This document shows positions 6,545-10,452 of a DNA stretch of 10,452 nucleotides, in pieces; position 1 is the stretch's first letter, and the number at the start of each line of letters is the position of its first letter. Under the pieces are notes generated by a model that was given only the letters and a program-made list of their open reading frames with translations, did no database searches and was not told the origin of the DNA. The DNA comes from Brachyspira catarrhinii. Lineage in GTDB: Bacteria > Spirochaetota > Brachyspiria > Brachyspirales > Brachyspiraceae. The stretch covers positions 1 to 10,452 of the forward strand of contig NZ_SJDU01000046.1 of the NCBI RefSeq assembly GCF_005518285.1. The letters are read 5' to 3'. A program made the translations under genes and the position numbers.

Positions 6545-6585
6545 TTTTTATCTATATACTTTTTATAAATTCTAATATAAAATAA
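6545..6585 (+). promoter_or_regulatory. 41-nt AT-rich motif, copy 2 (upstream of dus)
   Basis: Matches 717-757 at 39 of 41 positions. Here it ends only 9 nt before the ATG of the dihydrouridine synthase gene, which has no visible ribosome site. If TATACT (6555-6560) is the -10, the leader is about 27 nt; if TATAAA (6576-6581) is used, the message would be nearly leaderless. No good -35 box is seen. Confidence 0.5.
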
Positions 6586-6594
6586 ATATAAAAA

Positions 6595-7557
6595 ATGACA
6601 AAAAATATTATAATAGAAAATGTAAATATTCCTTCGAGATTCTTTTTAGCTCCGATGGCGGGCTACACGGATTATATTTTTAGAAGATTATGCAGAAGAT
6701 TTGGAGCGGGACTTCTTACAACCGAACTTGTGAGCGCCGCCGCTTTGGCAAGAACGATAAAAAAAACTTATAGATATATGGAGCATAAAGAAGACGAACA
6801 TCCGATTTCTTTGCAAATATTTGGAAACAACGAAGACGATTTCAAAAAAGCGATAGAACTAACCGACTTAAAAGGTTTTTCTTTTATAGATATTAATATG
6901 GGATGCCCGACAAAAAAAGTGGTAAAAAATAACGGAGGAGCGGGACTATTAACCGACATAGACAAAATGATTTCTATTTTAAATGTGGTAAAAATCGTTT
7001 CGCCTCTGCCCGTAAGCGTGAAAATAAGACTCGGATTCAAAAGAGGAGAAGGCGGAGAGACTGAAAGAGCTTTGGCGCTTAAAGAAAACGGCGCATGCTT
7101 TTTGACTTTGCATGGAAGATACGCAAGCGATTTATACAGAGGAAACGCCGATTGGGAAAAAATAGCGAAAGTTAAAGAAGCGCTGGGCGAAGATTATATA
7201 TTGATTGGAAACGGAGACATAAAAACAAAAGAATATGCCGAAAAAGTTTTTAATTTATCAAAAGTTGATGGAATAATGATTGGAAGAGCGGCTATTGGCA
7301 ATCCTTGGATATTTGCAGAATTGAATAAAATATTTGAATTTGAAGAAGAAAAAGAAATTGATAAAAATCTTAAAGATATTATTAAAGAACATGTAAACGG
7401 TTGCTCTGAATTTTACGGAGAGATTAGCGCAGTCCATTTTATGCGAAAATTTATAATGAAATATCTTAACGGCTATAAAATGGAAAACAAAATCGAGCTT
7501 ATGAAATGCGAAAGTAAAGAAGAATTATTTAAATTATTGGACGAACTTATTATTTGA
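6595..7557 (+). CDS. dus: tRNA-dihydrouridine synthase (Dus family)
   Basis: An FMN enzyme that reduces specific uridines in tRNA to dihydrouridine with NADPH; 320 residues, normal length. Visible family blocks are APMAGYTDYIFRRLCRRFGA (19-38), LQIFGN (73-78), DINMGCPTKKVVKNNGGAGLL (99-119) with catalytic Cys104, SVKIRLGF (141-148) with FMN-site Lys143, LHGR (172-175), IGNGDI (204-209) and DGIMIGRAAIGNPWIF (225-240). The C-terminal helical domain (about 250-320) is present. The closest style is bacterial DusB, but the subtype is not secured. No Shine-Dalgarno sequence precedes the ATG; the upstream bases are almost only A and T. The start is supported by the good N-terminal alignment with the family. 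It ends at a shared terminator facing the HEAT gene. Confidence 0.93.
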   Translation: MTKNIIIENVNIPSRFFLAPMAGYTDYIFRRLCRRFGAGLLTTELVSAAALARTIKKTYRYMEHKEDEHPISLQIFGNNEDDFKKAIELTDLKGFSFIDINMGCPTKKVVKNNGGAGLLTDIDKMISILNVVKIVSPLPVSVKIRLGFKRGEGGETERALALKENGACFLTLHGRYASDLYRGNADWEKIAKVKEALGEDYILIGNGDIKTKEYAEKVFNLSKVDGIMIGRAAIGNPWIFAELNKIFEFEEEKEIDKNLKDIIKEHVNGCSEFYGEISAVHFMRKFIMKYLNGYKMENKIELMKCESKEELFKLLDELII

Positions 7558-7580
7558 AATTGGTTGTTAATAAATAAAAT

Positions 7581-7618
7581 AAAAAAACCTACTCTTATAA
7601 AAGAATAGGCTTTTTATT
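7581..7618. terminator. Bidirectional rho-independent terminator
   Basis: CCTACTCTT (7588-7596) and AAGAATAGG (7601-7609) form a 9-bp stem with a 4-nt loop. Flanking A7 (7581-7587) and T5 (7611-7615) supply the U-tract on each strand. On the plus strand the stem has one C-A mismatch; on the minus strand this becomes a G-U pair, so folding is better for the minus-strand transcript. It lies between the converging dus and HEAT genes and can end both. Confidence 0.85.
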
Positions 7619-7630
7619 TCTTTAATAGAA

Positions 7631-8302
7631 TTATTCTTCCGAAGAATCTGAAGGAGGATTAATATTTCTTATGGCGTCAATAGCGGCTTGTCTAACGGCT
7701 AAAAAGTATCTGTCATCTTGAGCCAAATATACCAAATCCGATAGAGCCGAATAATCTCCTATTTTACCCAAAGCGACCGCGGCTTCATAAACTATTCCTT
7801 GCGTTCTTCCCAATCTTAATTGGAACAATAACGAAGGAACGGCTTTTGCGTCTCCTATTTCTCCAAGCGCTTGAATTGCGGCTATTATATTGAAAGTTTC
7901 CCTTTCTGCATATAGCATGCTTGATATAGCTTGAACGGAAGATTCTGACGCTGATGATTTTGCAGCTTTTAAAGCCTGATATCGAACTTCCGAATCCGAA
8001 TTGGATGGATAAGTGCTTGACAAACCGTAACCGACATATCTGTTAATCGCTTGAATTAACAAATCGCTACTCGCTCCGCTTTCGCCTAAAGCTTGAAAAC
8101 ATAAAGCTTTAACTTCAGGGCTTCCCATTTCGATAGCGCTTAACAGCAAACTTTCATCCTGACTTGCCAAAGCGTCCACGAAATCTTTCATCAAAGCCTC
8201 TCTCGGTTTATTTGCCGACTCTTCGCTTTCTTCGTCTTGAGCAAAAACCGATACCGTAGATAATACGAATATAAAGATTAAAATAAATATTTTTTTGAGC
8301 AT
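7631..8302 (-). CDS. Exported HEAT-repeat protein
   Basis: A 223-residue protein with a clear signal peptide (MLKKIFILIFIFVLSTVSVFA, cleavage after A21) and a mature part of HEAT-like helical repeats, so it is probably periplasmic. Repeat units are seen at about 48-88 (SPEVKALCFQALGESG), 103-130 (DSEVRYQALKAA), 134-160 (IIAAIQALGEIGDAKAVPSL), 167-192 (VYEAAVALGKIGDYSAL) and 200-214 (LAVRQAAIDAIRNI). A short acidic stretch (DEESEES) follows the signal, and the C-terminus is again acidic. There are no catalytic residues; such solenoids act as scaffolds. AGGGG about 7 nt before the ATG gives a strong ribosome site. It has its own promoter and terminator, so it is probably monocistronic. Partners are unknown. 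Confidence 0.88.
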   Translation of the reverse strand: MLKKIFILIFIFVLSTVSVFAQDEESEESANKPREALMKDFVDALASQDESLLLSAIEMGSPEVKALCFQALGESGASSDLLIQAINRYVGYGLSSTYPSNSDSEVRYQALKAAKSSASESSVQAISSMLYAERETFNIIAAIQALGEIGDAKAVPSLLFQLRLGRTQGIVYEAAVALGKIGDYSALSDLVYLAQDDRYFLAVRQAAIDAIRNINPPSDSSEE

Positions 8303-8333
8303 TTGCTACCCCTTAATTAATTAATATTTAATA

Positions 8334-8362
8334 ATAATAATATAAATTCTATAATATGTCAA
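8334..8362 (-). promoter_or_regulatory. Promoter of HEAT-repeat gene
   Basis: On the minus strand a perfect TTGACA (8362-8357) is followed after 17 nt by TATTAT (8339-8334, 5 of 6 matches). Transcription would begin at about 8327, some 25 nt before the start codon. Confidence 0.65.
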
Positions 8363-8391
8363 ATTTATAATTTATGAAAATATAATAAAAA

Positions 8392-9360
8392 TTAGAATAA
8401 CAAACTAATCTCCGCTCCGATTTTTGATTCGTATCCAAAATAACTCGAAGCGCCTCTCGGTTTTCCGTATCCGAATTTCAAAGCTATAGCGAATCTATAA
8501 AATTCAATTCCCGCAGCTAAATTAACCGAAGCATGCCAATTTTCTTTTATAAGTTCCAATTTATCTTTTTTATCCAAAATCGCTCCGACATTTATTCCCG
8601 TTATAAAATTAATTTCTTTATATATCGGAAGTCTATAATCAAATCCCGCGTGAAATCTAAATAACTGCGGACTATTTCCAACGGCGTTATAAGAAAACTC
8701 GATTCCTCCGTAGATTGTGAAACTGTTTATATAATAATAAGTCGAAATAGAGGCAAACTCATAACTGCTTCCGCTCTTTATATTAATGTCGCCTTTGAAT
8801 CCGTCAACCAAATGAGTAGATTGATGATACATTGGGATAAATCTTATTTTCAAATTAATTCCCGTAAGATTTTGAAGCCACAAATCTGCAAATAAATCGA
8901 ACTGCCCCGAAAAATCGTAAACATCGAATAATCCGCTTTTTCTTCCGAGAATTGAAATTTCCATTCCCGCTCCCATTCCAACCGAAAAATATTTATTTCT
9001 ATAAAACATTATTTCGCTTGCAATTTTCCCTTCGATATATAAAGAAACGGATTTGAAATCCCAATTTGCTTCGGGCGATATTGTCGTTAAATTTTTTTCC
9101 ATATCGAAATTTTTTGCAAATAATAATCTGCCGATAAAAGCCCTCGGGTCCTGCCAGCCCATGTAATATTTGTCGACTTCGTAAACTCTGAAAGGATTTT
9201 TAAACTCGTAATCCAAATTTGTTTGCGAATATAATTTTGAAAATAGAATAAAAAATATTAATAAAATCCCGCAACTTTTGAATAATATCTTTTGAATAAT
9301 ATCTTTTGAATAATATCTTTTTGCGCGTTTTTTATTTTTCCAGCAATATTCATGATTCAT
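8392..9360 (-). CDS. Predicted beta-barrel outer-membrane protein, possibly phase-variable
   Basis: 322 residues from the ATG at 9360, chosen because GAGAG stands 4-5 nt upstream; an in-frame TTG at 9372 has no ribosome site. The hydrophobic signal core lies at about 31-41 with likely cleavage near LYS45-Q, after an unusually long basic n-region of about 28 residues. Much of that n-region is encoded by three 14-bp repeats read in three successive frames (RYYSK, DIIQK, ILFKS). The mature chain has alternating beta-strand patterns, many aromatics, and ends ...IGAEISLLF with the C-terminal Phe typical of barrels. WQDPR (69-73) and MYHQSTHLVDGF (177-188) recall the DUF1207 family of outer-membrane proteins, where an ADPR-like start and an HxSSHxGDE-like stretch occur; I hold this family link at moderate confidence. 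Substrate or role is unknown. Confidence 0.75.
   Translation of the reverse strand: MNHEYCWKNKKRAKRYYSKDIIQKILFKSCGILLIFFILFSKLYSQTNLDYEFKNPFRVYEVDKYYMGWQDPRAFIGRLLFAKNFDMEKNLTTISPEANWDFKSVSLYIEGKIASEIMFYRNKYFSVGMGAGMEISILGRKSGLFDVYDFSGQFDLFADLWLQNLTGINLKIRFIPMYHQSTHLVDGFKGDINIKSGSSYEFASISTYYYINSFTIYGGIEFSYNAVGNSPQLFRFHAGFDYRLPIYKEINFITGINVGAILDKKDKLELIKENWHASVNLAAGIEFYRFAIALKFGYGKPRGASSYFGYESKIGAEISLLF
9275..9321. repeat. 14-bp tandem repeat, 3 perfect copies plus 5 nt, in signal-peptide region
   Basis: The unit CTTTTGAATAATAT occurs without error at 9275-9288, 9289-9302 and 9303-9316, and CTTTT continues at 9317-9321. It is inside the 5' coding part of the outer-membrane protein gene. Each copy shifts the frame, so three copies together are frame-neutral, whereas two or four are not. 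Confidence 0.95.
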
Positions 9361-9391
9361 AAAATCTCTCAATTTAAATAGCGATTATGTA

Positions 9392-9420
9392 ATCATATTA
9401 ATAGAGTAAATATTTGTCAA
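9392..9420 (-). promoter_or_regulatory. Promoter of outer-membrane protein gene
   Basis: On the minus strand a perfect TTGACA (9420-9415) is followed after 17 nt by TATGAT (9397-9392, 5 of 6 matches). Transcription would start at about 9385, giving a leader of about 25 nt to the ATG at 9360. Confidence 0.65.
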
Positions 9421-9444
9421 TAAACTAAAATATAGTATTGACAA
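9414..9444. promoter_or_regulatory. 9-bp inverted repeat holding both divergent -35 boxes
   Basis: TTGTCAATA (9414-9422) and TATTGACAA (9436-9444) are exact reverse complements separated by 13 nt. Each arm includes one TTGACA, but the symmetry extends 3 bp beyond the hexamers. The centre-to-centre distance of 22 bp is about two helix turns, so it could be an operator acting on both promoters. Confidence 0.45.
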
Positions 9445-9466
9445 TTAAATTATAAAATGTTAGAAT
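9438..9466 (+). promoter_or_regulatory. Promoter of HMA-domain gene
   Basis: A perfect TTGACA (9438-9443), a 17-nt spacer and TAGAAT (9461-9466, 5 of 6 matches). Transcription would start at about 9473, some 42 nt before the ATG. Confidence 0.65.
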
Positions 9467-9514
9467 ATATTAACTTTTTAGTTTTTAATAAAATATATTT
9501 AAGGATAAATTTTT

Positions 9515-9880
9515 ATGGAAAAAACAATAATATTAATAGTAATTGGAATTATCGCCGTGTTTTCAATTATTAATTATATAAAAAGAATGAAATCTGGAAG
9601 CTGTTGCTCGGGCGAAGGAACTTTGAATACCGAAAAAGTGAAAGTGAAAGATAAAAATAAAAATCATTATCCCTACAAAAAAGTTTTAAATATCGGCGGA
9701 ATGACTTGCACTCACTGCGCGAAAAATATAGAAAATCATCTTAACAAAATAAATAATGTTTACGCGAAAGTCGATTTCGATAGAGAGGAAGCGGTTATTT
9801 TAATGAAAGAAGAATTGGACGATAAACTATTGGAAGACGCGATTAAAGATTCGGGTTATAGATATTATATAAAAGATTAA
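9515..9880 (+). CDS. Membrane-anchored heavy-metal-associated (HMA) domain protein
   Basis: A 121-residue protein in three parts. An N-terminal membrane helix (about 4-21) is followed by basic residues and SGSCCSGEG (C30, C31), the layout of the small FeoB-associated Cys-rich membrane proteins. A charged linker (about 35-54) leads to an HMA domain (about 56-119) with GGMTCTHC (61-68; C65 and C68 as the metal pair) and the usual later GY motif (DSGYRYYI). HMA domains bind Cu(I) or other soft metals and pass them to P-type ATPases or partner proteins; here the domain should sit on the cytoplasmic face. No P-type ATPase or feoB is in the window, so the partner is unknown. AAGGA stands nine nt upstream of the ATG, behind a consensus promoter. 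Confidence 0.87.
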   Translation: MEKTIILIVIGIIAVFSIINYIKRMKSGSCCSGEGTLNTEKVKVKDKNKNHYPYKKVLNIGGMTCTHCAKNIENHLNKINNVYAKVDFDREEAVILMKEELDDKLLEDAIKDSGYRYYIKD

Positions 9881-9997
9881 ATTTATCGGGGAACTTTTTA
9901 TAAAATTATTCGTCTAAATTATAAATTAAGATTGTTAGAAAGCATATACATTTTATTTTTAATATATAATATAATTAAAAATCGGAGAATAAAAATT

Positions 9998-10452
9998 ATG
10001 GAAAACGATATTTTTTTTACAAGAAGAAGCGTTAGAAAATATGTCAAAGGCAAAGAAATTGAAGACGAAAAATTGGAATATATATTAAAAGCTGCAATGT
10101 TCGCTCCATCGGCAAATAACAGGAGAAATTGGGAATTTATAGTCGTAAAAAATAGAGATTCGCTAAATAAAATAATGGAATTTCATCCTTACGCTAAAAT
10201 GCTCGAAACCGCTCCAATGTGCATAATCGTATGCGGAGATTTATCGGACGAATCGGGAAAACTTTTCTGGCAACAAAATTGTTCGGCGGCTATAGAAAAT
10301 TTGATGCTTGCGGCAAAATCAAAAGATTTGGGAACTGTTTGGGTTGCAATCGCTCCCGTTGAAGAGAGAATGAATAAAACTATAGAAATTTTTAATATTC
10401 CAAAACATATAAAACCTTTGGGATTAATCGCGGTTGGTTATCCAGACGAAGA
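9998..10452 (+). CDS. Nitroreductase family protein, 3' end outside window
   Basis: The first 151 codons of an FMN-dependent nitroreductase-fold protein; the frame is still open at the window edge. Family features are TRRSVRKY (8-15), which contacts FMN phosphate, the PSANNRRNWEFIVV block (36-49; P-S-x-x-N-x-x-x-W is the usual early motif), CIIVCGDL, QNCSAAIENLMLAAKSKDLGTVWVA (91-115) and PLGLIAVGYPDE near the visible end. Such enzymes reduce nitro compounds, quinones or flavins with NAD(P)H; the natural substrate is not readable. GGAG (9984-9987) is 10 nt before the ATG. Overlapping TATAAT sequences at 9965-9975 could be its -10, but no clear -35 is seen. Confidence 0.88.
   Translation, partial: MENDIFFTRRSVRKYVKGKEIEDEKLEYILKAAMFAPSANNRRNWEFIVVKNRDSLNKIMEFHPYAKMLETAPMCIIVCGDLSDESGKLFWQQNCSAAIENLMLAAKSKDLGTVWVAIAPVEERMNKTIEIFNIPKHIKPLGLIAVGYPDE

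Noticed and set aside
9276..9321. CRISPR-like direct repeats
   Set aside because: The units are contiguous, only 14 bp, lack spacers and lie inside a coding region.
9361..9372. TTG start for the outer-membrane protein
   Set aside because: No ribosome site precedes it; the ATG at 9360 is in the same frame and has GAGAG close upstream. The phase-variation argument holds for either.

Overview
The window is very AT-rich DNA whose genes use AT-biased codons (AGA, TTA/TTG, ATA, AAA). TPR and HEAT proteins, sec-exported envelope proteins and relaxed lipoboxes fit an anaerobic spirochaete of the Brachyspira type. That assignment is an inference from style and gene content; no marker gene is present to prove it.

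Layout. On the minus strand at the left edge is a small TPR protein with a consensus promoter and a 24-bp tandem duplication at its 3' end. Positions 493-802 hold no gene but contain that promoter, a comparatively GC-rich palindromic repeat (605-715) and a 41-nt AT-rich motif (717-757) that recurs at 6545-6585. Next come a plus-strand U32 peptidase-family protein (probable tRNA hydroxylation protein of the TrhP type) and, with no spacer, a RuvX/YqgF-like nuclease.

The core of the window, 2622-6534, is a zinc-uptake operon. Its order is a small Cys/His-rich membrane protein, a lipoprotein zinc-binding protein in which a ZinT domain is nested inside the ZnuA fold, the ATPase ZnuC, the permease ZnuB, and a translationally coupled Cys-containing lipoprotein of unknown function. 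The picture is an envelope system in which the lipoprotein captures zinc, ZnuBC imports it, and the two small flanking proteins are accessory factors of unknown role.

A tRNA-dihydrouridine synthase follows and converges through a bidirectional terminator on two minus-strand envelope genes: an exported HEAT-repeat protein and a predicted beta-barrel outer-membrane protein. The barrel gene carries three perfect 14-bp tandem repeats between its start codon and the hydrophobic core of its signal peptide. Because 14 is not a multiple of 3, the copy number decides whether the gene is readable, which makes it a strong candidate phase-variation switch. Its promoter is back-to-back with that of a membrane-anchored HMA metallochaperone, and both -35 boxes lie in a perfect 9-bp inverted repeat. 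The window ends inside a nitroreductase gene.
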